The position numbers and the translations under genes were made by a program. A stretch of 64,000 nucleotides of DNA from Ephemerocybe angulata (taxonomy: Eukaryota; Basidiomycota; Agaricomycetes; Agaricales; Psathyrellaceae), in NCBI GenBank assembly GCA_013368325.1, contig JAACJK010000174.1, positions 1 to 64,000 of the forward strand, in the 5' to 3' direction. Numbering within the stretch: the first letter of the stretch is position 1; the number at the start of each line of letters is the position of its first letter. The notes under the pieces were generated by a model. The model saw only the letters and a list, made by a program, of their open reading frames with translations, made no database searches and was not told the DNA's origin. Positions 1 to 10,444 of the stretch are shown here, piece after piece.

Positions 1-66
1 TAACCCTAACCCTAACCCTAACCCTAACCCTAACCCTAACCCTAACCCTAACCCTAACCCTAACCC
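1..66. repeat. Telomere repeat, TAACCC x 11
   Basis: Eleven perfect TAACCC units begin at base 1, so the window starts at a chromosome end with the TTAGGG-type telomere found in most filamentous fungi. The repeat stops at base 66 and unique sequence follows at once, with no degenerate telomere units. Confidence 0.98.
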
Positions 67-136
67 TCCCAGCTATCTGCGAATTATGCATCAAGCCGAC
101 TCCGTGTTATGTGTGATCGGCTATTAGCAATGTACG

Positions 137-814
137 ATGAAACGACGGCTCCGCAACGCACAAAATTCAGGAAGAACATGTGGCAGGAAATCGTGTGTTT
201 GCATTCAGGGCACCAAGGGTCAGACTAACCTTCACCTCCAGATGTACGCTCATGCTGTAATTGGAGTCGTCGCCCTCCGCTACCCCGCTCAGATCTCCAT
301 CCCGGAGCTCTACAGGCTTCTTACACTGCTCGCTCTCAGTGAACCTCACACCCTCCGGGGCTTGCAGAAGGACTCCGTGGCCACAGTCATAGCCACTAGC
401 TCCCTGCACGACCCTAGGATCGCAAAATACACGGAAGACTGGTGGAACGACGACCGGGCATTGCAGGAGGTGTTGGACATTGACTTCCGGGCTGTTGGAG
501 ACGACTTCGAGAGTATGAAGAAGATTTTCCCCCTCCATCTCCCCTCGCCCCTGGCTGCATTACAGAACACGACTGCAAACATCGAGTTAATGACAGTCAC
601 CGAGCTCCGTGACTTCATTGCCAATGTCCGGAATGCGGAAGCCTGCATCGTCGAGGAGCAGAAGACCACATTCAATGCCCTTTCGACTGTGTGGTCCGGC
701 ATTCAGCAGTGCGAGAGCCTTGTTGGGTCACTCAACAACGAGGCCCTTGTTCCCCCGGTTCTCAATCTCGACGCCCCGGCGGTCGCAACGTTTAGGATTA
801 CCAGTGATTCTTAG
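137..814 (+). CDS. Hypothetical protein, 225 aa, next to the telomere
   Basis: A single open frame of 225 codons starts 71 bp from the telomere repeat. An in-frame stop at 125-127 limits the start to ATG 137 or a later ATG. The protein is soluble-looking and mostly helical, with no signal peptide or membrane segment, and contains a W-W-N-D-D stretch near residue 83. I recognise no domain. It lies 135 bp upstream of a second unrecognised ORF on the same strand, and the two might be exons or a tandem pair. Codon composition is normal for a gene, but its position at the extreme end makes truncation of a longer ancestor possible. Confidence 0.5.
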   Translation: MKRRLRNAQNSGRTCGRKSCVCIQGTKGQTNLHLQMYAHAVIGVVALRYPAQISIPELYRLLTLLALSEPHTLRGLQKDSVATVIATSSLHDPRIAKYTEDWWNDDRALQEVLDIDFRAVGDDFESMKKIFPLHLPSPLAALQNTTANIELMTVTELRDFIANVRNAEACIVEEQKTTFNALSTVWSGIQQCESLVGSLNNEALVPPVLNLDAPAVATFRITSDS

Positions 815-949
815 TTTAGTTGGTAGTCGAAACCTGTATTTGGCTTTATATGTCATTGGGCCCTTTTCACATCACACACACACAAACTATGATGCACCCC
901 ATTGATATTCTGAATATCTTCCAGACCGCCTGCATCTTGTACCGCCCCA

Positions 950-1702
950 ATGTCTCTGAACGATTTCGCCATAGCTACCAGGTCTTTGCTTGATACAGAA
1001 TGGGCGTGTGAGTCCTCCAGTGACTGGAACTTGCTCAACGCGGTGATGACTGCGAGGCTTCGGGGTGCCATGTTGGAGGTTAGAGCGGCGGTCGTCCACT
1101 CAGAGGACGTGTCGGACATGCTCGAGTGGTTTAATGTGGAGTTGGTAGGCACAGAACACTTTGATTCCAAGTTCGGGAGTGCTGATGCCAATGTCCAGCA
1201 TGTAGCGACTTCCATTCATGCAATGTCCGTTCTCTACACCGACGGGAGAATTGACCCCAACCCCTGGCTCCGGGCCGTACTTGAGCTCCAGCCAGATGTC
1301 AGATGGGTCTCTATGGAATCAAGTACATACAAAAAGCTCGAGGCCGACAACAATCTGGTCTCCGACCTTTTCCCTCCGTGGGATGACGAATTATCGAACA
1401 AGTATTCATGGTGGTTGTGGTCCGCAAGCACACGAAAGTCCCTTGGCCCCACCACAGCTATTGTCCCCCGACTGGTTAGTGGTCTTTGGCGGGAGGCCTA
1501 TGCGGTCAGGCTATCTGGAGCGGGGTCTGATCGGGTTAGGATGAAGACGAATATTGTTGGACTTGGAGAGCTTTTACTTGGGCGGCACATGGAGTTAATG
1601 AAGGTTAGCATGACTGAATTGGACCTATATTCAGCTGCTCTGAAAGAGTCCAAAATGCTCCAAGACAATCTCATGCAGACATATCTTTCACCATCAATGT
1701 AA
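950..1702 (+). CDS. Hypothetical protein, 250 aa
   Basis: An uninterrupted 250-codon frame with no recognised domain. The sequence is helix-rich with many tryptophans (for example a YSWWLWSAS stretch near residue 152), a composition unlikely by chance. Another ATG at 889 opens a frame (MMHPIDILNIF) that stops after about 34 codons in a different phase, so the true N-terminus could involve an upstream exon. It is convergent with the oxygenase gene that ends at 1764, leaving only about 60 bp between the two stops. Confidence 0.55.
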   Translation: MSLNDFAIATRSLLDTEWACESSSDWNLLNAVMTARLRGAMLEVRAAVVHSEDVSDMLEWFNVELVGTEHFDSKFGSADANVQHVATSIHAMSVLYTDGRIDPNPWLRAVLELQPDVRWVSMESSTYKKLEADNNLVSDLFPPWDDELSNKYSWWLWSASTRKSLGPTTAIVPRLVSGLWREAYAVRLSGAGSDRVRMKTNIVGLGELLLGRHMELMKVSMTELDLYSAALKESKMLQDNLMQTYLSPSM

Positions 1703-1763
1703 TACTTGTACCCTCCTCCTACACAATTGATCCACAACAAATAACATATGGTATCCTGTCATT

Positions 1764-3163
1764 CTACTCCTCCTCCTCCTCCTCCACCCTTGACTTTCCC
1801 TTCCCGAAATTCTCGACATAGAACCGACGATAATCTTGGATAGCCGGCATGGACTCCGCGCCCGGGTGATATGACGAGCCGTTCTTGATCATGTTCGGGC
1901 GAAAGAAGGATGCAATGCAATAGCGCTCACCCTCAACGCGGGACGCACCATGCGCAAAGGTATAAGAGTTGAGGAAGATTACACACCCTGGGTTGTAGCG
2001 GAACCTCATCCCAAGGGCCGGGATTTCGAACCGCCCATTGACATAATTCCCAAACGTGGAGACTGCATCGAGGTAGTACTGACCTCCGAGGCGATCCTTA
2101 TGGAGGGGCGTCTCCCGGTTAACAATCAAGGAAACAGCGGTGAACGGAGATGCCCATATCTCAAGGAGCTCCCGAACGCGCTCCGGCCTTGTGCATCCTT
2201 CGGAGGAGTTGTGTATCGCCTTCCACGTCCCAAGAGCAACTCGGTAGAGGTCCGGATGAATGACGGCGAGCATCCCACCAACAAGAGCATTGTACTCTTG
2301 TAAGGAGCGGATGAACTCCTCACTGTTCGTATCGGAGGCGAGAGTCTGGGAGGGTCCGGGTTCGTGATTTGGGGGCTTCGGCCAGTCAGTGCGCTGAAAG
2401 ATGATATGGGAAACGGAAACACATACCGGATGTGCTTGACTGTACCAGCAGGGGCTGAAGCATACGCACCCAGGGCGTACGGCACACTCCTCAGGATCCC
2501 GGAAGAAAAATGAATTTGTTCTCCAAGTCGATTTCACGTCCTGAACGATTGGGAGTGGCTTTTCCATTGCATCGGAAAGTTCCACAATGGCTTTCTCAAC
2601 TTGAGCCTTTTCCCTATCATTAGTTTATGGTTCAAAGTCCTGTTTCTTAACGCACCTGACGGCGGCTTGATATAGCCCCAGGAAGGTACCAAGCAACGAC
2701 CTTTCCGTCTGAGTCGCTAACATGGCAAGGACTGTCTATCAAGATAGGCTGTTCCTGATATCTGTGAGATTTTGCCCTGGGGAACTCCTTCGTGGTCTTC
2801 CCGTCTTTACCCTTTCGCTCCCCTGCGCGATACTCAGCGAGAGTCCAGCTAGTGGAATCTAGGGAAGAAGCAGCAAGTAAGTAATATTCGGTTGTTCCAT
2901 CATTATTTCCACTCACATTCGTTCCGACCTTTCGCAGCATCAAAGATGGTTTCGACCGCGAGGTAACAGTCTTCCACCAGCTCCCGGTCGAGTAAGGCAG
3001 GGATGGGTAAAAGATAGGGGTTCCGAGCAGCAAGCTTGTAGTGGAAGAGGTCTTGCATAAATCTGCCCACAGTGGCGCAAAGTCGAAGTCCGGTCGATGG
3101 CTTGTATTCCGTTGTGGGCATGTTGTGTCTTGGTTCTGTCATCTCAAAATGACGCCTCTGCAT
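1764..3163 (-). CDS. TET/JBP-like Fe(II)/2-oxoglutarate dioxygenase
   Basis: My four-exon model is 3163-2917, 2858-2656, 2606-2427 and 2345-1764 (introns 58, 49 and 81 bp, all GT-AG and in phase), giving about 403 aa, or 396 aa from the ATG at 3142. The last exon has the features of the TET/JBP oxygenase domain: an iron-binding HKD (HxD) in NRETPLHKDRLGGQY, a distal iron-binding His in YTFAHGAS, and an Arg in ERYCIASFFR placed as the 2-oxoglutarate ligand. A conserved-looking MLAVIHPDLY lies upstream, and the third exon ends in the family-like CWYSQAHP. Established knowledge: fungal TET/JBP genes are expanded in basidiomycetes, often linked to KDZ transposons, and some oxidise 5-methylcytosine. 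Activity here is inference. The C-terminus ends in a Glu run. No KDZ transposase is seen nearby. A 33-bp alternative to intron 3 would also keep frame. Confidence 0.8.
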
Positions 3164-3324
3164 TTAAGTTCATTTTACCCAACGGAACTTTGTTCCGTTG
3201 GCCAGATCTCCAGATTTGTGATCTCCTTTCTCTATGAGGGTATTTGCCACCGGTATACTGATCAGATCTCATCTTCGATTTTCTTATCACATTACATCTA
3301 GCCACTGATAATAATACAGGAAAC

Positions 3325-4070
3325 CTAAATGGGGCTGGGGGGGAGATGGAAAGCGATCGGACCATAGGTAGCCTCATCTCCAGGAACACGACCTGTGAAT
3401 GCGAGATCATTGACTTCTCCGGCCCAACTGGACAATGCCCCGGCAAGTGTCTCAACGGTGGTAACCTTCCTCTGGCTATCGTCCAGGCCTTCGACAAGAA
3501 GCTGAACCCATGCCCTAAGTTTTGCGTTGTTAAAATCACCCTGACTGAGATAAAAGATTTAAGGGCACTCAACTCGTCGGAATATATTCCCGGAGCCCTC
3601 CCCTTTGTGATGACGTAGAAAACAGTGCTTGATTCATCGAATCGGGGGACTTCAGCCTCGACGAACGGCAAAGCGAGGTCCTTGCGCAGGTTCTCCAGTG
3701 TATCGATGACCTTCTGGGCGAATCCAACCATATTCCTGTCGGTATCGGTGATCTTCGCAGAGGCAATACAAGCTTCATCGGCGAGCTGGGCAAGGTCCTC
3801 GACCTTCTTGGACATTCTCAGGACATCAGCCTTGAGCTCGGCAAACCTCTTTGCCTCGGCGTCCTCCTCGCCGTCCTCCTCTGGGGGTCCAGGGTCCTGC
3901 AAACCTCCGTGCTTGGTACAAGTTATCTGCAGGAGCCCTTGAGGTTGTATTAGAAGGATGGCCTGCACTATACTTTCAGAACACTAACCTTGTGCTGGTC
4001 CAGGGATTGCATGGATTGGAGGCCCAGGAGAGATGCCAGGGTTAGAGCTGTTGCTACCAGGGGTGTTCAT
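3325..4070 (-). CDS. RNase H1 N-terminal (Cauli_VI-like) domain protein, 192 aa
   Basis: Model: exons 4070-3989, 3880-3574 and 3514-3325 (introns 108 and 59 bp, in phase). The central motif FYVITKGRAPGIYSDE followed by AWVQLLVEG matches the RNase H1 N-terminal/caulimovirus-VI fold (aromatic, G-R-x-P-G-I-Y, W), which in RNase H1 binds RNA/DNA hybrid. No RNase H catalytic domain is present. An acidic stretch (EEDGEEDAEA) and a coiled-coil-like helix precede it. The C-terminal GRVPGDEATYGPIAFHLP is shared with the paralogue at 4949-5736. The short intron 2 was placed by aligning to that paralogue. The first intron boundary is less certain because a CTGCAG acceptor lies nearby. The stop is about 160 bp upstream of the oxygenase start, on the same strand. 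Confidence 0.72.
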
Positions 4071-4239
4071 AGTACGTCCAGAGTGGGTGTTCACATATCA
4101 ACCGAGCTATTGGATCTCTTTAAATAGTCAAATACTCTCGGGAAGCAATATTTATTGTATATTTAATATAGTGTGAACAATTATGCCAGGGAGCACCACT
4201 CTCCTCTCCAAATCAACAGTCCTTCCACCCTCCATCTGC

Positions 4240-4930
4240 CCTACATCCGCCGTCTGCCCTACGTCCGCCGTCTGCCCTACGTCTGCCGCCTGTCCTACCT
4301 CCTCCGTCTGTCTTACCTCCTCCGTCCGCCCTACCTCCTCCGCCCGCCCTACCGCCTCCGTCTGTACTACGTCCTCCGTCCGCCCTACCTCCTCCGCCCG
4401 CCCTACCGCCTCCGTCTGTACTACGTCCTCCGTCCGCCCTACCTCCTCCGTCTGTACTACACCCTCCGTCTGTACTACACCCTCCGTCTGTACTACACCC
4501 TCCGTCTGTACTACACCCTCCGTCTGTACTACACCCTCCGTCTGTACTACGTCCTCCGTCCGTCCTACATCTCTCCACACTCAGTCGTTCTATGTAGACA
4601 CCCACCTCCACCACTCCGTCCTCTGTCCGTCTTCCCTCTCTTTATTCTCTGCCTCTCCATCCTCCACCTCAACTCTCGTGTGTCTCCCGCCTCCATCCTG
4701 CGTCACTCGGAACTCCTCCCTCAGTCCTCCCTCGGTCCTCCATATTCCCTTGGTCCTCCATCCCTCACTCTGGCCTCTGTCCTCCATCGGTGACTCGCCC
4801 CTCCGTGTCTCCCGCACAACCCCTCCATCCTCCCTCCGTCACTCCTCCCTCCATCCTCCCTCCGTCCTCCATCCATCACTCCGACCTCGCGTCCTTTCAC
4901 ACAATAACACATCAATGACACCTGTACCAA
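4240..4930. repeat. Pyrimidine-rich minisatellite, 18-bp and 54-bp periods
   Basis: From about 4448 to 4555 there are six near-identical 18-bp units (core CCGTCTGTACTACACCCT). Upstream, 4304-4447 repeats at 54 bp (three times 18). Flanking sequence to 4930 is looser CCTCCGTC-type repeat. The array fills the space between two divergent paralogous genes. Every frame is open in places because of the triplet-multiple period. I regard those ORFs as compositional. Confidence 0.92.
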
Positions 4931-4948
4931 ATTGCTTTAAGTAGAAAC

Positions 4949-5736
4949 ATGTATCAGCCTTTCTCCTGTCCACTCTGTTCTCTTCACATGTCTCACCTCA
5001 TTCAACCTCCTCCCACCGCAATCCCCGCTATCTCTGACGACTCCATGTCTGGCAGTCCAGTACCCGATGTTTCGCTAGCCGCCATCAACGCTACCATAGC
5101 CCGCCTCAACAACAAGATTCAGTACCTCGGCACCATGGTCAACCAGGTCCACAATCACGCCATCGTGCTCCGTACCCAAAACGAAAACCTCCTGGATCAG
5201 ATGTTTGAAACCCGATTGGACATCGAGCGGGTCAGCAATCGTGTCAACGATGATGAACTGGGTGTAGAAGGACACATGGAGGATATCAGGGAGGAGATAG
5301 CTGAGCGGCGGAGGATCCATAGGCCACGAGAACTGTACGGCATGCTCCCCGTGGGCTGGCGGCGGTCGGGGGAGTTCAAGCTGCTTGAAGGCACGAGCCC
5401 GGCGATTGTACCACCGTTTATTCCCACCAGCTCCATTTTCTATGTGGTCACCAAAGGCCGTGTTCCAGGGATCTACTCCGACGGGTAAGCTACAGCCGAT
5501 TGTTTTGACTGGTGTCTCCTATTTATGACTTACACATTTTTAGTGAGTGGGTGAAGCATCTCCAAGGTGGCTTGGATTATTACAAGAAGCGGTGCATCGA
5601 GACGGAGGATTTATGGCAGGCTTTGGAACTGTGGGACGATGCCCTGCACACTCTCCAGATCATTGGGAGAACACCCGGGGACGAGGAGAAATACGGTCCA
5701 AATGGCTTCCATGTGCCTACATATGTATCTAAGTAG
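4949..5736 (+). CDS. RNase H1 N-terminal (Cauli_VI-like) domain protein, 242 aa
   Basis: Two exons, 4949-5484 and 5544-5736, joined by a 59-bp intron with GTAAGC donor and TTTTTAG acceptor (GG|T codon). Residues about 50-110 form a coiled coil (NATIARLNNKIQYLG onward). IFYVVTKGRVPGIYSDG then EWVKHLQGGLDYY is the RNase H1 N-terminal-like domain. The C-terminus GRTPGDEEKYGPNGFHVP matches the divergent paralogue at 3325-4070. No RNase H domain follows, so an RNA/DNA-hybrid binding or protein-interaction role is inference only. Later in-frame ATGs at 4988 and 5044 are alternative starts; no upstream evidence chooses between them. Confidence 0.75.
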
Positions 5737-5872
5737 GCTGAATCTACATCTCCTGTATCTAATTATCATTTGCATGCCCCTCCGAAAATTACCTTGTCGG
5801 AATCGCGGATAGTCGGCCAGCCAACGTGAGAATCGGGCACTAAGGTGTTGGCGGCCATGCTGACAGTCGGTG

Positions 5873-5933
5873 CCCAAATTCGGCTGGCCGAATTTGGGAT
5901 CAGCCAGTCCAAATTCGGCCAGCCGAATTTGGG
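5873..5933. repeat. Nested palindrome, potential cruciform
   Basis: Two 26-bp blocks, 5873-5898 and 5908-5933, are almost exact reverse complements of each other, and each is itself an imperfect palindrome of the CCAAATTCGG/CCGAATTTGG type. The loop is only about 9 bp. It lies just downstream of the 4949-5736 gene and could act as its terminator or mRNA 3' hairpin. Confidence 0.85.
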
Positions 5934-6039
5934 ATCAAGCGCGACACCCGGCGACGAGGCAAAATACGGTCAGATCAATTGTCTCCATCTCCCTCCGCAA
6001 CAACTCTCATGTCTCTGCTCCATCCTTCACAACCCCTCC

Positions 6040-6420
6040 GTCCTCCCTCCGTCATTCCGTCCTCCGCCCTCCGTCTCTCCGTCTCTCCGTCCGCCCTCCG
6101 TCACTCCGTCCTCCCTCCGTCACCTCGTCCTCCATCCGACTCTGCGTCAACTCTCGCGTCCCTCCGTCACTCCCTCCTCCCTCCGTCACCTCGTCCTCCA
6201 TCCGACTCTGCGTCAACTCTCGCGTCCCTCCGTCACTCCCTCCTCCCTCCGTCACCTCGTCCTCCATCCTCTGCGTCAACTCTCGCGTCCCTCCCACCTC
6301 CCTCCTCCCTCCGTCACTTCGTCCTCCATCCTCCGCGTCAACTCTCGCGTCTCTCCCACCTCCCTCCTCCCTCCGTCACTTCGTCCTCCACCCTCCGTCC
6401 TCTCCGTCTCCACGTTAGCT
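6040..6420. repeat. Minisatellite with 66- and 62-bp units
   Basis: The anchor CACYTCGTCCTCCA recurs at 6121, 6187, 6253, 6315 and 6377, giving two 66-bp and two 62-bp periods plus a partial unit. The sequence is C+T-rich on the plus strand (CCCTCCGTCAC...CTCTCGCGTC). Long ORFs across it have low-complexity Pro/Ser translations and are not called as genes. Confidence 0.92.
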
Positions 6421-6499
6421 CCCGCGGTAAGCTCAGCCTGTCAGGTTATAAACGTCCTCCGAGTCTTCGACCCTCCGCACTTCGCTAGCTTTGCATATC

Positions 6500-7050
6500 C
6501 CGCGCAGAGTACTCTGTCTCTCCTCCATGGTAGCCCTCCCGTGCACCCCATCTCCTCTAGCTCTCGCGACTGTCCCACCATCGTCTCTAGCTCTCGCGAT
6601 TGTGTCGAGAGCCCCCTCCGTTGCTCCCCGGCTCCGCGTCAGCTCTCGAGTCTCCCTAATCTTCCCCCAGCTCCGTGTCAGCTCTCGAGTCTCCTTCACT
6701 CTGCGTCTCCCAACCTCATGAGCTCTCGTGTCTGCATAGGCAAGGTGCCCAGTCTCCTCAGCTCTCGCACTCAATCTCCGACTCAGCTCTCGCGTCCGTC
6801 CAGCCTCTTCAGCTCTTGCGTCTGCGTAGGCAAGGTGTCCATCTGCAAACTCTCGCGTGTTTCCCGCAGAGTACTCTGTCTCTCCTCCATGGTAGCCCTC
6901 CCGTGCACCCCATCTCCTCTAGCTCTCGCGACTATCCCACCATCATCTCTAGCTCTCGCGACTATCCCACCATCGTCTCTAGCTCTCGCGAGTCTGTCAA
7001 GAACCCGTATTCTGTCAGCTTTCGCGTCTCTGCCAGTGAGTGTCAATAAA
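6500..7050. repeat. Direct duplication inside the repeat block
   Basis: A segment starting CGCAGAGTACTCTGTCTC at about 6502 recurs at about 6866, each followed by reiterated CTCTAGCTCTCGCGA units. The two copies are near-identical for about 100 bp. The stretch from 5737 to about 7167 contains only repeat and no gene I can support. Confidence 0.85.
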
Positions 7051-7167
7051 TCGCCCTGAAGCTTTCGCGTGTGTGTCGTGTAGTCCATCTAATTCCCAAA
7101 AGTGTAGCTCTTGCGTGATAGGCGTAATATTATGTGTATTTTTGAGCCTCATACGTCGCTATCCTCC

Positions 7168-8690
7168 TATGCGCAGGAGTGGGGCCACTTGGTTCGTTAG
7201 GGAATCCAGGTTCGTGCCTCCATCTCCAATGTATCGTCTATACTCGGGCGATACTATCCACCATCGTACAATCTAAACCTCTCATCGCACCCAGATCAGA
7301 ACCCCCGAGTCGAGTTCGATATCGTAAAATCCGCGAAGAGCGCGCGCGACGAGATCACCCTTTCTGTGAGAGCTTAGGGCTTATCACCCGCGTTCTGATG
7401 CACCTGGTGGTGGGTGGCCTGTTTTTGCATCGATCGGCGCTGTGAGGGGTTGTTGTGTTATACCCGCAGGTGAGTCGCCGTTCCTCTGTCCCCGCTACTT
7501 TCACTGTTGTCTGTGGTGTACGACGCCTCTCTTCTGATCACACCCCTCGATCTGGCGTACCGGAGCGTTATGTGCTAGCTCTCCCTTTCTTTGGTTCCGC
7601 CTTTACACCTCCGCTTCGTAATGCACTAGCTCTTTCTTCCTTTTGTTCGCGCACGATCCTCAGTGTGTCTCGCCCCGCCCCGTCTACTCGTCGACCCACC
7701 ACATGGTCCGCCCACCCCGACCCAGCTCTGCGCGCACTCTGAACGGTGGGGGCTACAACGCAAGTGCGGCAGCGCTTGGCTAGGTGCGAGGCTGCGCCGC
7801 TCTTCCGTACGCGCCTTTGTTGTCGTGTGGTGCGCTCGAAATCTGGCTGGGATGGCGACCAATTCTCGCTTTTATATCCATATCGGGCTCATTTGTCGAG
7901 TTTACTTTGCCTCTTCCTCTCCGTCGTTATCGCGCTCGTGTTCTCCTATGTGTTTCATTCCTCTGCCCGTGTTTACTTTTTTCATGCTCGCGTTGCCTCG
8001 AGATTCCCGTTCTTCGGGCTATCAGCACCGTTCTGAAAGGGCGTGGCTTGTGAAGCCAGCTCGAATTCTTTTGTGCTTATGAGCTTGGTGCTCGAGGATT
8101 CGACCTGGGGGCGGTGTTGGGCTTCCGGTTGGTCGGGTGATGTTGGGTTCGTTCATGGTGGACGTCGCTATTGGGGGTGCGCGTTCTGCCACAGGTGTTC
8201 ATATATTCATATGTTCATTCTTTCTATTGATGTCAGCTTGTTCTATCGGCCGCTCTGTCGATTCTCCCTTTCGACACCGCGGTCCTCACGCATTCTTCTG
8301 ATACTCTTCCGACAAACTTGTGCGCGCATGGTCGGGGATCGTCTCTTCTATCGTCGGTGTTGTCTGAGCCTCCGTTCGCCGGGGTAGGATCCATCGACGT
8401 AGATAATCTCGTTCTTGTGTGCCCTTCGTATTGTCGGTGTGGAGTCGATGATCGTTGAATAGGGCTTCATCTTCGCTCTGGGTGCGGCGAATAGGACCTA
8501 GCTTCATTAATTTTACCTTTCCGTGGTTATGCAGTTACACCTCATCCTCGATGAACCCCCGTTAAACGTGCCATTCCTCGTCCCTCACTCCCTTTCGCCA
8601 TATCGTTCACGCGCGGGTTCACTGACCGACGTGGAGCTGGAGCGACTGACGGTGGTCGGTCGTTTCGCTGGCGAAATGTGAGACAATGGC
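7168..8690 (+). pseudogene. Decayed SRPK kinase fragment, left arm
   Basis: 7168-7225 resembles the end of SRPK exon 1 (glycine-loop/[12 protein letters not shown] region, now GATWFVRESRF). 7275-7370 resembles the start of SRPK exon 2 ([19 protein letters not shown] region). About 7450-7480 resembles the exon 2/intron 2 junction (GGTTATAC...GGTGAGTCG in the intact gene). Frames are broken throughout, so this is a relic. Downstream to about 8690 the TTCG-rich sequence looks like decayed SRPK intron 2. The counterpart in the right arm is at about 60000-61280 on the minus strand. 8700-9290 holds arm homology but no supportable gene. Confidence 0.65.
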
Positions 8691-9410
8691 ATGGGATTGG
8701 TCACGTTTAGCAGGTGGGATCTTGAAGTCAGCTAGGTGCATGCGAGCTTTACGCACGCACGTCTGTTTCATGCATATCCCGTATCGTTCGAATTCGCGGA
8801 TCGACATTTCGCGTTATTCTTTTGAGGATTCACCTACATTGGGAGTAGGGAGCAAAGTGGGGGTTCTATTGGTCTACGAGCCCGTTCATGGAAAGAATGT
8901 ATGGTTGTAGGTAGCGTTGATGCTCAACGTGGGGTCGACTAGGACTGTCAGTTGTGTTTCTCGAGCCCAACTCCTATTCTCTGTACTGAAGTTGGACGCT
9001 GTGGAGATATGATTGGTACTTCAAAGCGGAGGCTTACGCAGATGTGTGAATCCAGGACCTCATCAAGTCATTGGACTATATCTCTAGCTACAAGTAAGAA
9101 GTATATCTTATGTACATCGAATGGGTATGGTAGATTGTTCGGTTTTCGTGTATTCCGATAGGGATGATGTATCAAATTTCCTCTCCAATTTAAGGTAGTA
9201 GGTACGACTCTGCACGCCGTGAGATGATCGTCTTGAGCATCAGAAGCATATTCAATGTCAGAAACTGTTCGAGCTAGCCTTGTGTCGTTCTTTCTTCAGT
9301 TACACTGCGATTTCTTACTATAATCCTCTGAAATGATAAATGGCATCTTTTGTTGATCTTTTGGGCATCCTGTAGATACATTCTCCTCAAGGGCCATTTT
9401 ATTAATGTAA

Positions 9411-10405
9411 AACAAGATCTGGCCTCGCTTCGCTCCGGCCGATCTTGTTCCACTTTCCACAGTCCACGCCCAAGTGCGAAGGCCACGGCAGTCTGTCGCA
9501 ATGTGTTGCAGCTCACCGATGGTCTCCAAATATTCTAATTTCTTCAGGATATCATAGGCCTCTCTTGTTCTACACTCTATACCCAAGTTCAACAGATATG
9601 ACGCTCTATGTGCCAATGCGTTCAACGACCAAGTTGCGGCTCACCTTATCATAGGATGATGTATAGTCACGAACATAAAGCGCGAAAATAAGTAGCTTGC
9701 TTGTCCGAAACCATGGGAGCGTGTCGTCGAGGGGAGTGGTCAATGCCCACTCAGTATTGAGACGTCATTATTGAATTCAGAGGACCTGAGGAACGCATGG
9801 CTGGACCATCTGAATGCATTCCTTCCAAAGGAAGACAGTAGGAACCGCCGCAAAATCCGAGGTAAGACTGCCAGTCAAGTTGGCCTCGGATGTCGGTGAG
9901 TACGTCGAAGAGAGCTGTGCCGGTCACCGTGTCGCGGACCTGTAAACTTGGCATGTTGTAGACGAGGATCCATTAAGGCCAACACGCAAATAAAAATTGC
10001 GACTCGGTGCACAGAGTGACAAAAGGAATGTAGCAAGGTTGAAGATCGCCTGACCTCGGCACATGGAAAGACAACAGGATCGGAGAGCGGACGTAACAGA
10101 TAAAATCATTCACACCGATCGACTTCATCATCGGATTTTGTGATCGTTAGGTCAGCAACGGAGACTAGATAAAATCCGAGATAGAAGACGCGCATCGCGA
10201 GACCGTTGGGCGCGAAAATGAGTATCCCGACGACCACAGTAAAGTCCTAGTGCCATATAACGTCGGTGGACTATAGATTGGTAGTAACGGCTCCCAAATC
10301 TCGATTTAAAGTAGGTTGTTGGTGAATAAAAAAAGACGGTAGGATGAAAACAAACACGTACAAATACACATCTGTAGTTTCTTTAATAATAAGAGGTGAT
10401 CTATA
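9411..10405. other. Segment present only in the left arm
   Basis: At the matching point in the right arm (near 59125-59140) the flanks join directly: the TGTAAAA side and the ATGACATAAG side are separated by only a few bases. So about 1 kb was either inserted in the left arm or deleted from the right. It begins with the partly palindromic CAAGATC...GATCTTG and contains minus-strand ORF pieces (9296-9625, 9751-9954) that I do not recognise. No target-site duplication or terminal repeat is evident. Confidence 0.7.
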
Positions 10406-10444
10406 TGACATAAGCACAGTGTCCATGGAGGAAGGTAACAGCGC

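Noticed and set aside
1764..3163. Linking the oxygenase to a KDZ transposon in this window
   Set aside because: No KDZ transposase or cysteine-cluster protein is visible nearby.
4183..4944. Long ORFs (over 200 codons) in two frames across the first minisatellite
   Set aside because: The repeat period is a multiple of three and lacks stops; translations are Ser/Thr/Pro repeats without any domain.
6110..6400. Regular repeat spacing reminiscent of a CRISPR array
   Set aside because: Units are contiguous, with no unique spacers, and the host is a eukaryote; it is a minisatellite.
5845..7059. A 404-codon ORF
   Set aside because: Lies wholly in pyrimidine-rich repeats, overlaps equally long frames, and has low-complexity Pro/Ser/Leu translation.
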